From: Burkholderia stabilis
GTDB lineage: Bacteria; Pseudomonadota; Gammaproteobacteria; Burkholderiales; Burkholderiaceae
Direction: 5' to 3'
DNA length: 64,000 nucleotides
Assembly: GCF_001742165.1 (NCBI RefSeq)
Contig: NZ_CP016444.1
Location: 1,240,001 to 1,304,000 of the forward strand
Part shown: piece by piece, positions 45,933 through 56,052 of the stretch
Position numbering within the stretch: position 1 is the stretch's first letter
Layout: each line of letters starts with the position of its first letter
Translations under genes and position numbers: made by a program
Notes under the pieces: generated by a model
The model's database searches: none
Told to the model about the DNA's origin: nothing
What the model saw: only the letters and a program-made list of their open reading frames with translations

Positions 45933-46925
45933 ATGGACCCGTCCCAGCTCCCTTCCCTCGCGTGGTTCGTGCACATCGCGCACCATCTGAGCTTCACCAA
46001 GGCTGCCGCCGAAATGGGCGTGTCGCGCGCTGCGCTGTCGCAGAACCTGAAGGCGCTCGAACGGCAGCTCAACGTGAAGCTGCTGTACCGGACCACGCGC
46101 GACATGTCGCTGACCGAGGACGGTCAACGGCTCTACGACACGCTGCGGCCGGCATTCGGCTCGATCGAGCTGGCGATCCGCAACCTGCACGAAGTCCGGC
46201 ACGAGCCGTCCGGGCTGCTGCGCATCAACACGTCGCGGGTCGCCGCACGAAACCTGGTCGAGCCGCACCTGGGCGAATTCATGGCGCGCTATCCGCTGCT
46301 ACGGGTGGAGCTCGTGATGGACGACGGGCTGTCGAACATCATCGCCGACGGCTACGACGCCGGCATCCGGCTCGGCGAGAGCCTCGCCGAGCACATGGTG
46401 GCCGTACCGATTACGCCGATGCTCGAAATGGCCGTGGCCGGCTCGCCGGACTATTTCGCGCGCCACGGCACGCCGGCCACGCCCGCCGACCTGATCGGGC
46501 ACAACTGCCTGTGCTATCGGCATACGACGAGCGGCGCGATCTATCGCTGGGAGTTCACGTCGCCCGAGATCGAGGGGCATGCGTTCGAAGTGGAGCCGCA
46601 CGGCAGCGTGGTCACGAACGACGACGACGGCATGATTCGCGCGGCGCTGCAGGGTATCGGCCTGATCCAGCACCAGGACGTCGCGCTGCGCGAACACCTG
46701 GATGCCGGCACGCTGGTGCGCGTGCTCGAACCGTGGTGCAAGCCGTTTCCCGGGTACTACCTGTACACGCCGTCGCGCGAGCAGATGCCGGCGAAGGTGC
46801 GCGCGCTGATGGATTTCCTCGTCGAGAAACGCGAACATCTGGCCGTCGACAGCGCCAGGCGCGCGGCCAGCCCGGCGAAGCCCGCCGAGCCGAAGCCACG
46901 CAAGCCGCGCGCCACGCGGGCATGA
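45933..46925 (+). CDS. LysR-family transcriptional regulator
   Basis: A 330-residue LysR regulator of the CrgA/DsdC-like group. The HTH is at residues about 1-62 (LAWFVHIAHHLSFTKAAAEM; VSRAALSQNLKALERQL). The effector domain follows, and the C-terminus ends in a basic Pro/Lys/Arg tail (PAEPKPRKPRATRA). It is the same strand as, and 282 bases after, the CoA-transferase operon, and convergent with an enoyl-CoA hydratase. The AT-rich stretch before the ATG with TTGACA at 45919 suggests its own promoter. Confidence 0.92.
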   Translation: MDPSQLPSLAWFVHIAHHLSFTKAAAEMGVSRAALSQNLKALERQLNVKLLYRTTRDMSLTEDGQRLYDTLRPAFGSIELAIRNLHEVRHEPSGLLRINTSRVAARNLVEPHLGEFMARYPLLRVELVMDDGLSNIIADGYDAGIRLGESLAEHMVAVPITPMLEMAVAGSPDYFARHGTPATPADLIGHNCLCYRHTTSGAIYRWEFTSPEIEGHAFEVEPHGSVVTNDDDGMIRAALQGIGLIQHQDVALREHLDAGTLVRVLEPWCKPFPGYYLYTPSREQMPAKVRALMDFLVEKREHLAVDSARRAASPAKPAEPKPRKPRATRA

Positions 46926-46953
46926 GCGGCCGCGTATCGCGACGCGGCGCCGC

Positions 46954-47733
46954 TCAGTCTTTGTCGCGCTGCGCGAAATCGTGCACGGACGCCACCAGCG
47001 TCGGCGATTCGACGCGATAGCGGTACTGCATCCACCGCTCCATCGACAGCCCGTCGTTCAGCGGCATTTCCAGTGCGCGGCGGGTCATGTACTTCATGGC
47101 GGCCAGCGCATCGGCATCGGTTCGCGCGATGTCGCCAGCGAGCTGCATCGTCGCGGCATCGAGCGCATCGCCGCTCACCGCGAGCGACGCGAGCCCCATC
47201 CGCTCCGCGTCGCGGCCGGTCATGCGCCGCCCCGTGACGAGGTAGTACATCGCGCGTGCGAGCCCGATCTTGCGCGGCAGGCGCTGCGAGCCGCCGCCGC
47301 TCGGCAGCAGGTTGCGCTGCAGATGCGCGTCGCCCAGTTCCGCGTTTTCGTCGACGACCACGATGTCGGAGGCCAGCGCCAGTTCGAACCCGCCCGCCAC
47401 CGCAAAACCGTTGACCGACGCAATCACGATCTGCCGCGACGCCTCCATCAGCGCGAACGTGTCCTGCATCAGGTCCTGGTGCCGCATGTGCGCGGCGGGA
47501 TCGGCGAGCACGCCGCTCGCGAGCCACTTCAGGTCGTTGCCCGCGCAGAATGCGCGGCCGCTGCCGCGAATCACGATCACGCGGATATCGCGGGCCGGAT
47601 CGGCGGCCGTGCGCACCACGTCGTTCAGTGCCGCGAGTGTCGCGCCGTCCAGCGCATTCATCCGCTCGGCACGATTCAGCGTAACGACGCGGATGCCGGG
47701 CGTCGAGTCGTCTGTCAGCAGCGTATTCGTCAT
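46954..47733 (-). CDS. enoyl-CoA hydratase/isomerase family protein
   Basis: A 259-residue crotonase-fold enzyme. SGRAFCAGNDLKWLA near residue 60 and VNGFAVAGGFELALASDI near 103 form the oxyanion hole; NLLPSGGGSQRLPRKIG near 130 carries the usual glutamate region, where Gly-Gly replaces the second catalytic Glu. AGGAGACG precedes the ATG at 47733. It stands alone, convergent with lysR. Confidence 0.9.
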   Translation of the reverse strand: MTNTLLTDDSTPGIRVVTLNRAERMNALDGATLAALNDVVRTAADPARDIRVIVIRGSGRAFCAGNDLKWLASGVLADPAAHMRHQDLMQDTFALMEASRQIVIASVNGFAVAGGFELALASDIVVVDENAELGDAHLQRNLLPSGGGSQRLPRKIGLARAMYYLVTGRRMTGRDAERMGLASLAVSGDALDAATMQLAGDIARTDADALAAMKYMTRRALEMPLNDGLSMERWMQYRYRVESPTLVASVHDFAQRDKD

Positions 47734-48009
47734 GTCGTCTCCTGGTCCGGACGAATCGTTCCGGGCCGGCCGGCGCGTCACCGTTCTTCCGGAACGTGTC
47801 GTCGGCCGGAACCGTCGTTCATCCGTCGCACGTTTTCCGTGCCTGCATTAAAAGCCCGTTTCGCTGGAATCCGCCATGCGGCGCACGCGTTGTTCCGTTA
47901 GCTGGAAACGCGCGCGTTCCGAACGGCATCGCGGCGGCCTGTTCCGACGTCCGTACACGGCCGTCACCCGCGACGAGGATGCGATGCGATAGCGGTATTG
48001 CATCCCGCG

Positions 48010-49665
48010 TTACACCGCATACGACTCGCTCGCCGCAACCGGTCTCGACTCGATCGCGGGCGAGCCATACCGCCGCACATCGGGTGCCTCCTGCATCGGC
48101 AGCGCATCGTCTTCGCGAACGATGAAACTCGAAATCATCGTGACGAGCTGCTTGCTCTGATCGTCCAGCGACTGCGCAGCGGCGGCCACTTCCTCGACAT
48201 ACGCGGCATTGTGCTGCGTTGCCCGGTCCATCTCCGACACGGCCTGATTGACCTGATCGATGCCGTGGCCCTGCTCGACCGACGCGGCTGCGATTTCCTC
48301 CATCAGGTCGGTCACGCGCGCGATCGCCTGCATGATCTCGGCCATCGATGTCCCTGCCGCGTTCACGAGTTCCACGCCGCCCCTGACACGCCCGACGGAT
48401 TCGTGGATCAAGCCCCGTATTTCCTTCGACGCCGACGAAGAACGCTGAGCGAGCGAACGCACCTCCGACGCGACGACCGCGAAGCCGCGCCCCTGCTCGC
48501 CGGCCCGCGCCGCTTCCACGGCGGCGTTGAGCGCCAGGATGTTGGTCTGGAACGCGATGCCTTCGATGATGCCGACGATCTCGGCGATCCGGCCGGAGCT
48601 CGCATCGATACTGCCCATCGCATCGACCACCTGCGCGACGACGCCGTTGCAGCGCTCGGCCACCCGCACGGCCTGCACCGCGACCTGGCTCGCCTGCCGG
48701 ACGTTGTCGGTGTTCTGGCCGACTCTCGACGAGAGTTCCGCCATGCTCGCCGCGGTCTCCTGCAGCGAAGCGGCCTGCATCTCCGTACGCCGGGACAGAT
48801 CCTGATCGCCGGCCGAGATCTGTGCGGCCGCCGATGCGATCGAATGGGCGCTCACCTTGATGCCGTTGATCGCGCCGGACAGATTCGCCTGCATGCGCTT
48901 CATCGAGTAGAGCAGGCTGCCGCGGTCGTTCGGCGCGGTCACGATGGCCGCCGTGAAATCGTTGGCCGCGATTCGCCCGGCAATCTCGACCGCATAACCC
49001 GGCTCCCCGCCCATCGTCCGGGCGATGCCGCGGTTGAGCAGCACGACGATGCTGGTCATCACCAGCGCGATCAGCGCACACAGGCCGAGACTTTGCAGCA
49101 GGCTCGCATGAAATGCCGCATCGATGTCGTCGACGAACAGGCTGGTATTGATGATCCAGTCCCACGGACGATACGTGTCGATGTACGCGACGCGGGCCGC
49201 GTTCGTCGTCACCCCGGATGTTTCCTTCGGATAGTCGAAGCGCTGGAACCCGTTGCCGGTTCGCGCCACCAGATCGATCTGTTGCTGAACGATCGCAGCG
49301 GCCTTCGGGTTCAGTTCGCTCAACGACTTGTTCTGGATCGATGCATCGAACGGGTACATCAACACCACGCCCTTCGAATTCACGATCGAGAAATAGCCGC
49401 TGCCGGCTTCGCCGTAACGCATGCCGCGGATCACATCCTGTGCCTGCTTTTGCGCCTGCTCGACGCTCAGTTCTCCCGCAGTGGCACGCTTCGCATAGAA
49501 ATCGACCGTGGCGAGCGCGATCTGAACGGCATGCACGAGATCCGACTTGCGCTCCTCGAGGCGCATCTCGCGACTGCGGTACGCATCGGTGACGGACAGC
49601 AGGACCAGGCAGAGCAAGCTCAGCACCAGCGGCACCCCGAGCTTCTGCTTGAATGACAACTTCAT
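48010..49665 (-). CDS. methyl-accepting chemotaxis protein with Cache sensor
   Basis: A 551-residue chemoreceptor. TM1 is at residues about 8-28 (LGVPLVLSLLCLVLLSV), a periplasmic single Cache (sCache_2-type) domain at 30-185, TM2 near 190-210 (LCALIALVMTSIVVLL), a HAMP-like linker next, and the signalling domain near 300-500 with EQGRGFAVVASEVRSLAQRS at the hairpin tip. No C-terminal CheR-tether pentapeptide is seen. sCache domains often sense short carboxylates, which fits the local catabolic genes. ATG at 49665. Confidence 0.93.
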   Translation of the reverse strand: MKLSFKQKLGVPLVLSLLCLVLLSVTDAYRSREMRLEERKSDLVHAVQIALATVDFYAKRATAGELSVEQAQKQAQDVIRGMRYGEAGSGYFSIVNSKGVVLMYPFDASIQNKSLSELNPKAAAIVQQQIDLVARTGNGFQRFDYPKETSGVTTNAARVAYIDTYRPWDWIINTSLFVDDIDAAFHASLLQSLGLCALIALVMTSIVVLLNRGIARTMGGEPGYAVEIAGRIAANDFTAAIVTAPNDRGSLLYSMKRMQANLSGAINGIKVSAHSIASAAAQISAGDQDLSRRTEMQAASLQETAASMAELSSRVGQNTDNVRQASQVAVQAVRVAERCNGVVAQVVDAMGSIDASSGRIAEIVGIIEGIAFQTNILALNAAVEAARAGEQGRGFAVVASEVRSLAQRSSSASKEIRGLIHESVGRVRGGVELVNAAGTSMAEIMQAIARVTDLMEEIAAASVEQGHGIDQVNQAVSEMDRATQHNAAYVEEVAAAAQSLDDQSKQLVTMISSFIVREDDALPMQEAPDVRRYGSPAIESRPVAASESYAV

Positions 49666-49889
49666 GATCGTGGCATCTCCTCGTTGTTATCGATATGTTT
49701 TTTGCATCGGGCGTAGACCCATCCGGTCGCCCGCATGGGGTTGCGTTGCCCTCCCCCGACTTTCGTCCGCGCCTGCCACGCCGGCGCAGCGATGAACGGA
49801 CGAGCGCAGCCGCCGCGTGAAATCAACCACAAGCAGCGAGACCCATGCTACTTATGGCAATAATCCACCGTCAATTTTGCATTACTTAG

Positions 49890-49900
49890 TGTTCCGTACA
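49890..49900 (-). promoter_or_regulatory. TGTTCCGTACA motif, site 7 (inverted partner of site 8)
   Basis: Exact reverse complement of site 8, 118 bases away. Confidence 0.65.
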
Positions 49901-50018
49901 TTGGTGAACGCGGTGCGCTCTTGTGCGCTGGTGGGAGGACCATCGCCAGCACATGCATTTCGCGCCGATCAGGTCGCGCTGCACGAATGAAACGCGGATC
50001 ACGCCCGCATGCTCCGAT

Positions 50019-50029
50019 GTACGGAACAG
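50019..50029 (+). promoter_or_regulatory. TGTACGGAACA motif, site 8
   Basis: Full 11-base motif about 160 bases before the lactamase-fold gene. The pair of sites 7 and 8 repeats the geometry of sites 4 and 5. Confidence 0.65.
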
Positions 50030-50186
50030 TGGGCGGCAATCGCGACGGTAACGACGCGCGTCGTGATTGAATCGGATATTCACGTACGGACAGTCACAAG
50101 ACCTTTCTCGAAGGCGGACGTCGGTCGATCTACCGCGGCACCCTTCGGCAAAGCGCTCATCCCAACCCTCTCCAAGGAAAAACGCC

Positions 50187-51080
50187 ATGCCGCTGCTGCA
50201 TACCATTCGTTCCCGGATCGGCCATGCGGAAATCGTGCAGATCGTCGAGATGGACATCAGTGGCATTCTGGGCGTGCTGTTGCCCGAGGCCACGCCCGAC
50301 GTGATGAAGTCCATTGCGTGGATGAAACCGCCCTACGTGGATGACGAACACCGCATGCGCGCCGTCAGCCAGTGCTTCATCGTCACGACCGGCACGCGCG
50401 TGCTGGTGGTCGACACCTGTGTCGGCAACGACAAGCAGCTCGCGGGCTTCGACGCGTTCGCCGATCTGCGGCTGGAATTCCTGGCCACGCTGGAGCAGGC
50501 CGGCATCGACCGCCACGCGGTCACCGACGTGCTGTGCACGCACCTGCATTTCGATCACGTCGGCTGGAACACGTACAAGCAGGATGGCCGGTGGCTGCCC
50601 ACCTTTCCCAACGCGACCTACCACTTCGGCAAGACGGAATACGCGTTTGCGCAACAGGGCGACCCGAACGACACGATGTACGAGGCGCAGGACATTTCGT
50701 TCCATGAGTCCATCAAGCCGGTCGTCGATGCGGGGCTCGCGAACTTCATCGAGCGCGACACCGACCTGGGTGACGGCATCTCGGTGTTCTCCACGCCCGG
50801 GCACTCGATCGGCCACATCGCGATCGAGGTCGACGCGGGCACGGAGAAATTCATCATCGGCGGCGACGCGATGCATCATCCGGTGCAGGTCGCCCGGCCG
50901 GACATGGCGCTGGTGCTGGACTACGACAACGCGCAATCGGCCGCCACGCGGCACACGCTGCTGTCACGCCTCGACGGCAGCGCCACGTTGTTTACCTGCA
51001 CGCATTTCTGTTCGCCGTCGTTCGGGTTGATCAGCAAGGACCCGGACGGCGACTACGTCTTCACCGGGGTGCCGAAGTAA
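50187..51080 (+). CDS. metallo-beta-lactamase-fold hydrolase
   Basis: A 297-residue metallohydrolase of the lactonase-like group. The metal motif HLHFDHVGWN lies near residue 118, then the histidine of STPGHSIGH near 204, the aspartate of IIGGDAMHH near 228 and a C-terminal His in FTCTHFCSP near 275. It may open a lactone or hydrolyse a thioester. It heads an operon with an aldehyde dehydrogenase and a GMC oxidoreductase; a GMC alcohol oxidase followed by lactone or aldehyde steps would fit together. AAGGA precedes the ATG. Confidence 0.9.
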   Translation: MPLLHTIRSRIGHAEIVQIVEMDISGILGVLLPEATPDVMKSIAWMKPPYVDDEHRMRAVSQCFIVTTGTRVLVVDTCVGNDKQLAGFDAFADLRLEFLATLEQAGIDRHAVTDVLCTHLHFDHVGWNTYKQDGRWLPTFPNATYHFGKTEYAFAQQGDPNDTMYEAQDISFHESIKPVVDAGLANFIERDTDLGDGISVFSTPGHSIGHIAIEVDAGTEKFIIGGDAMHHPVQVARPDMALVLDYDNAQSAATRHTLLSRLDGSATLFTCTHFCSPSFGLISKDPDGDYVFTGVPK

Positions 51081-51101
51081 ACCCCTTACCTCTCTGAACC
51101 C

Positions 51102-52598
51102 ATGCTCAGTCTCGTTTCCCGGCTCGATGCGCTGAATGTCAGCCCGGGCCGCCTTTTCATCGACGGCCAGTGGCTCGACTGGCCCGATGCGCGTTTCGAC
51201 CAGATCAACCCCTGCACGAACGAAGTCATGACCAGCTTCGCCGAAGCCGGCACGCGTGGCGTGGCGCTCGCGGTAGCCGCGGCACGCAAGGCGTTCGACG
51301 AAGGCCCGTGGCCGCGCATGCGCGCGCAGGATCGCAAGCGCATGTTGCAGCCGATCGTCGAGCGGCTGTATGCGGCCGAGGAGGAAATCGCCCGGTTGCA
51401 GACCCTCGACAACGGCGTTCCGTACACGTTCAGCCGCAACTCGCGCGTGTCGGCGAAAGCGGCCGCCGACATCTTCGACCATTTCCTCGGCTGGATCGAC
51501 AAGATCAACGGCGACACGCTGCCGATCTTCTCGGGCGCGTCGAACATGCAGTACATGACCTTCCGCGACCCGGTCGGCGTCGTCGCGGCGATCCTGCCGT
51601 ACAACGGCCCGGTGATGACGTTCGCGATGAAAGTGGCGCCGGCGCTGGCCTGCGGCTGCACCGTGGTCGTCAAGCCGTCCGAACTCACCAACCTGGCCGT
51701 GAGCCGGCTCGCGCAGATCCTCGCCGACAGCGATTTGCCACCCGGCGTGTTCAACCTCGTGACCGGCGCGACCGAAACGGGCACGGCGCTCACGTCGCAC
51801 CCCGGCGTCGACAAGGTGACGTTCACCGGCAGCCCGCTCGTCGGCGAACGCATCACGGTGGCAAGCGCGCCGACCATGAAACGCCTGTCGCTGGAGCTGG
51901 GCGGCAAGAGCGCGGCGCTGGTCTTTCCCGACACGCGCAGCGTGCCGGCCACCGCGCAGGCGATCATGGGGCTCTGCTCCACCTTCCTGTCGGGACAGGT
52001 CTGCACCACGCCTTCCCGCGCGCTCGTGCACCGTTCGATCATGGACGAGTTCCTGCATCACGCGCAGGAACAGCTCGCGAAGGTGCGGTTCGGCGATCCG
52101 TTCGACGCCGCCACCACGTCCGCGCCGATGATCTCCCGGCGCCACCAGGCGCGCGTGCTCGAATACGTCGAAAGCGGCCGGCAGCAAGGCGCGACGCTGC
52201 TGGCCGGCGGCCGTGCGCCGGACGGCGCATCCGGCAACGGCAACTGGGTCGAGCCGGCGCTGTTCGCGAACGTGCGCAACGACATGACGATTGCGCAGGA
52301 AGAAATCTTCGGCCCCGTGCTGTCGGTGATTCCGTTCGAGACGGAAGAGGAAGCCGTGCGCATCGCCAACGATAGCGAATACGGCCTCGCCGGCTGCGTG
52401 TACACCACGGACGTCAGCCGCGCGTTTCGCGTCGCACGCGCGGTGAAGAGCGGCTCGATCGGCGTCAACGGCTTCGCCAGCATTCCGAACGCGCCGTTCG
52501 GCGGCATCAAGCGCTCGGGCGTGGGACGCGAAGGCGGCTGGTCGACGATCGAGGCGTTTACCGAGTTGAAAACGATCAATTTCAATCTGGATGCCTGA
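51102..52598 (+). CDS. aldehyde dehydrogenase family protein (498 aa)
   Basis: NAD(P)+-dependent aldehyde dehydrogenase. AILPYNGPVMTF near residue 165 (Tyr replaces the usual Trp), FTGSPLVGERI near 245, catalytic Glu in SLELGGKSAAL near 265 and catalytic Cys in TFLSGQVCTTPSR near 299. It lies between the lactamase-fold hydrolase and the GMC gene, which could produce its aldehyde substrate. ATG at 51102. Confidence 0.93.
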   Translation: MLSLVSRLDALNVSPGRLFIDGQWLDWPDARFDQINPCTNEVMTSFAEAGTRGVALAVAAARKAFDEGPWPRMRAQDRKRMLQPIVERLYAAEEEIARLQTLDNGVPYTFSRNSRVSAKAAADIFDHFLGWIDKINGDTLPIFSGASNMQYMTFRDPVGVVAAILPYNGPVMTFAMKVAPALACGCTVVVKPSELTNLAVSRLAQILADSDLPPGVFNLVTGATETGTALTSHPGVDKVTFTGSPLVGERITVASAPTMKRLSLELGGKSAALVFPDTRSVPATAQAIMGLCSTFLSGQVCTTPSRALVHRSIMDEFLHHAQEQLAKVRFGDPFDAATTSAPMISRRHQARVLEYVESGRQQGATLLAGGRAPDGASGNGNWVEPALFANVRNDMTIAQEEIFGPVLSVIPFETEEEAVRIANDSEYGLAGCVYTTDVSRAFRVARAVKSGSIGVNGFASIPNAPFGGIKRSGVGREGGWSTIEAFTELKTINFNLDA

Positions 52599-52601
52599 GC
52601 A

Positions 52602-54235
52602 ATGAGTGAAACCTTCGACTATGTGGTGGTCGGCGCGGGCAGCGGCGGCAGCGTCGTGGCCGCGCGGCTGGCCGAGGCCGGCCATACCGTGTGCGTGCTG
52701 GAAGCCGGCCCGCCCGACACCAACCCGTTCATCCACATTCCGGCGGGTTACATCAAGAACCTGTTCAACGACCGGCTGGTGTGGCGCTTTCGCAGCGGGC
52801 CGATCGCCGGCACCGACGGGCGCACCATCGAGCTGACGCAAGGCAAGGTGGTGGGCGGCTCCGGTTCGATCAACGGGATGGTCTACAACCGCGGGCAGCA
52901 TGCCGATTTCGACGGCTGGGCCGCGCTCGGCAATGCGGGCTGGGGCTACGACGACGTGCTGCCGTTCTTCAAGAAGGCCGAGACGCGCATCGGGCCCGGC
53001 GACGATCGCTACCGCGGCCGCAACGGCCCGCTGATCGTGACCGACCCGGTCATGCCGGCGCCGCTGTGCGACCTGTTCGTCAAGGCCGTCGAAAGCCTCG
53101 GTTATCCGTATGTGGCCGATTCGAATGCCGAAGCGCAGGACGGCGTCGGCCCGTGGCACTTCATGATCGACACGCGCGGCCGCACGCCGCGGCGCAGAAG
53201 CGCCGCGAGGGCGACCTGCATCCGGCGATCAAGAAGGGCCGCGTGGCGCTGCGCACCGACAGCCCCGCGACGCGCGTGCTGCTGGAAGGCGGCCGTGCGG
53301 TGGGCGTGCGGTACCGGTCCGGCGGCATCGGCGCGCCCGAGCGCGAGGTGCGCGCCAACCGCGAGGTCATCGTCGCGGCGGGCGCGCTGAACACGCCGCG
53401 CCTGCTGCAGATCTCCGGCATCGGCGACAGCGCGCATCTGCGCGCCATCGGCGTGCAACCACAGGTCGACCTGCCCGGCGTGGGCGCCAACCTCGTCGAT
53501 CACTTCAACCTGCGCGTAGCCGTCAAGGTGAAAGACGTCGCCACGATCAACGAACGCGGGCGCGGGCTGCCCCTGGCGAGGGAGATCGCCCGGTACTTCC
53601 TCGGCCGGCCGAGCATCCTGAGCATGGGCCCGGTGCCGATGCGTTTCTTCTTCCGCTCCGAACCGTCGCTGTCGCGCCCCGACCTGCAGGTGTCGTTTAC
53701 GCCCGGCAGCTATCAGGAAGGCCTGCCCGGCCTGCTCGATCACTATCCGGGCATGACGCTCGGCGGCCACAAGCAGCGCCCCGACAGTCGCGGCTGGGTC
53801 AGGGCGCGTTCAGCGGATATCGACGAGCTGCCCGAAGTGCAACCCAACTACCTGACCGACGAATCGGACCAGCGCGCGATGGTGGCCGTGGTGAAGATGG
53901 CGCGAGCCGTGTTGCAGGCCGGGCCGTTCGCGCCGTACTACGTCGACGAGGTGTTCCCCGGCAAGGACGTACGCACCGACGACGAGATTCTCGCGTTCGC
54001 TCGCCAGCGCGGCGGCACCGTTTATCACCACAACGGCACCGCGCGCATGGGGCCCGACAGCGACCCGATGGCGGTGGTCGACACGCGGCTGCGCGTGCGT
54101 GGCGTGCGGGGCCTGCGTGTGGCCGATGCGTCCGTGATGCCGATGCCGATCTCGGGCGCGACCAACGCCGCCACCATCATGATCGGCGAGAAGGCCGCCG
54201 ACATGCTGATACAGGATGCGAAAGCGACGCACTGA
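52602..54235 (+). pseudogene. GMC-family FAD oxidoreductase with a frameshift
   Basis: A choline/alcohol dehydrogenase-like GMC oxidoreductase. The first frame gives the FAD motif VVVGAGSGGSVVAARLAEAG and GGSGSINGMVYNRG. Near 53195-53208 the coding sequence moves by one base: EGDLHPAIKKG and all that follows, including the C-terminal YHHNGTARMG and ATNAATIMIGEKAADM, is in another frame. The total of 1634 bases is one short of 545 codons, so one base is missing. The rest is undamaged, so this is either a very recent mutation or a sequencing error. It would oxidise an alcohol to the aldehyde for the preceding dehydrogenase. Confidence 0.88.
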
Positions 54236-54388
54236 GCACGCGTTCGGCCATCGCTTCATTCCGGCCGGCGGCCGGCAGCCCCGGGCAATTGCACGACGGG
54301 CTGCCTGCGCGGCGCGGCAACAGCGGATCGATCGATCCGCCGGCGACCGGCGCCGCTGTCCGGCGGCAACCGATCGCGAATACTCGCG

Positions 54389-55633
54389 CTAGGCGATCGC
54401 GTCCCTCACGGTCGATGCCGACGACCACCGGACCACCTGCTCGAGCCCGTGCCGGCACAGAATCTCGCTCTCGTTGAAATAAACGAACGGCTTCGCGCCC
54501 GTCTCCATGCCGGCCTGCATCGACTCGATGTTGCCGAGATCCTCGAGCATCCCGTCGGAGATGTGCGACGTGAAGTGCTCGAGTTGCAGGCGCTCCCGCA
54601 CGCTCTTCGGCTTCTTGTTGTAGAAGCGTGCCTCCCAGATCGTCGTGTTCGCCGACGTCGGCCAGAATTCGTGCGTCCAGAACTGGTTCGCCGAGATCTG
54701 CAGGTGCCAGTTCGGGAAGAACCAGTTCACGTCCTGCGACCAGTCCGCATGCCGCTCGGGATTCACGCCGCGGTGCTCGGTGAGCGGGTTGGCCTGCGCG
54801 CCATTGCGCGTGCCGGTCACCGTCTCGCCGGCCGAGAACAGCCAGCGCATCACCTTCGCCTGCTCCGGCACCGGGACGCTCTGGTTCAGCCACAGCGAAA
54901 ACGAACGATGCGCGCCGCGCAGGTTCGCGCCCAGCGGCCGCCCGAACGGATTTTCCTTGCCCGTGTAGATCGGCCCGAACGTCTTCGGGTGGATCGACGC
55001 GATGTGATACACCTCGCTGAAGTTTTCGGCCACCGCCTTCCAGTTCGCCTTGAACTCGCCGCGCAGCACGATCGCGTTGTCGGCGTTCGGATAATCGATG
55101 CCGGACAGCGCGTCGGCCATCGGCCCGAGGAATTCCGCGAGGCCGACCTCCGGCGCGGGCGCCATGTTGATGAAGATCCAGCCGTCCCACACGTCGAGCG
55201 CGACAGGCGTCAGCCCGCATTTCTTCCGGTCGAGATGGAAGAAGCCGGCCTCGTCGGGCACGTTCGCCAGTTCGCCCGCGTTGTTGTAACCCCAGCTGTG
55301 GTAACGGCAGACGAAACGCTTCGCGTTGCCGCTCGGCCGGTGCTCGACGATATTCGCGCGATGCGCGCAGACGTTGTGAAACGCGCGGATCTTGCCGTCC
55401 TCCGAACGCGCGACGATCACGGACGCCTTCGCGACCGCCAGATCCTTCACGAAGAAATCGCCCGGCTTCGGGATCCGCTCGACGCGGCCCACCATCAGCC
55501 AGGCGCGGCGGAAGATCCGTTCGCGTTCGATTTCGTACTGCTCGGGATCCGTGTACAGCGTGGTCGGCATCGGCTTCGTCGACAGGCCGACGGATTCGGT
55601 CAAGCTCGGTTTGAATTCGCCAGGATGGTTCAT
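54389..55633 (-). CDS. Rieske non-heme iron oxygenase, large subunit
   Basis: A 414-residue ring-hydroxylating-type oxygenase alpha subunit. The Rieske cluster ligands lie in NVCAHRAN near residue 88 and VCRYHSWGY near 108. The mononuclear iron site has NFSEVYHIASIH near 205. It oxidises or demethylates an unknown aromatic or amine substrate using a separate reductase, which is not seen here. A 120-residue small protein gene lies just upstream on the same strand. ATG at 55633; a longer open frame to 55795 has no support. Confidence 0.93.
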   Translation of the reverse strand: MNHPGEFKPSLTESVGLSTKPMPTTLYTDPEQYEIERERIFRRAWLMVGRVERIPKPGDFFVKDLAVAKASVIVARSEDGKIRAFHNVCAHRANIVEHRPSGNAKRFVCRYHSWGYNNAGELANVPDEAGFFHLDRKKCGLTPVALDVWDGWIFINMAPAPEVGLAEFLGPMADALSGIDYPNADNAIVLRGEFKANWKAVAENFSEVYHIASIHPKTFGPIYTGKENPFGRPLGANLRGAHRSFSLWLNQSVPVPEQAKVMRWLFSAGETVTGTRNGAQANPLTEHRGVNPERHADWSQDVNWFFPNWHLQISANQFWTHEFWPTSANTTIWEARFYNKKPKSVRERLQLEHFTSHISDGMLEDLGNIESMQAGMETGAKPFVYFNESEILCRHGLEQVVRWSSASTVRDAIA

Positions 55634-55689
55634 GCCAGCTCCTGAAAGGGATGGGGGGACGGGGTCTGAATCGAATCGACGCGGCGCGC

Positions 55690-56052
55690 TCAGCCGTGCG
55701 GCTGAAAGCCGGTCGTGATCGTCAATGCGTGAACCGGCGGCGCGTGGCGAATGCCCGGCGCCTCGTGCATCTCGACGGCGATCGCGGCGTGGCACATCGC
55801 GAGCAGCAGGCGAAACAGGTTCTGCTCGGGCACCGGCATGTCGTCGAGCGGAAACTGCTCGAGATGGACGGTCGCCTCCTCCGCCCGCGCGGACATCGCT
55901 TCGTAAAACGTCACGATCTCCGCGTACGGCGTGGCCGCGCGATGGATCCAGCGCGTGTGCGACGTCGGCGCATTCCAGCGGTCGAGAAACGGTTCGAGCG
56001 CCTCGAAGCCTTTCGGCAAGCGCTGCGAATCGCGTGATACATCGTCAGTCAT
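55690..56052 (-). CDS. small conserved-looking protein upstream of Rieske oxygenase (120 aa)
   Basis: A 120-residue protein of no family I can name. GGAGGAGC lies just before the ATG at 56052, a very strong ribosome binding site. Sequence features: FEALEPFLDRWNAPTSHTR, then a helix-rich middle (YEAMSARAEEATVHLEQF) and LFRLLLAMCHAAIAVEMH, then a His/Pro tail. It precedes the oxygenase by 56 bases in the same direction, so co-expression is likely. It is too small and lacks the fold signs of a standard oxygenase beta subunit, but a partner role is possible. Confidence 0.75.
   Translation of the reverse strand: MTDDVSRDSQRLPKGFEALEPFLDRWNAPTSHTRWIHRAATPYAEIVTFYEAMSARAEEATVHLEQFPLDDMPVPEQNLFRLLLAMCHAAIAVEMHEAPGIRHAPPVHALTITTGFQPHG

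Larger units (their letters stand above)
49666..50186. other. divergent intergenic region, chemoreceptor / lactamase-fold operon
   Basis: 521 bases without a gene. It contains two inverted copies of the TGTACGGAACA motif (49890-49900 and 50019-50029) and an imperfect one at 50087 (ACGTACGGACA). Confidence 0.7.
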
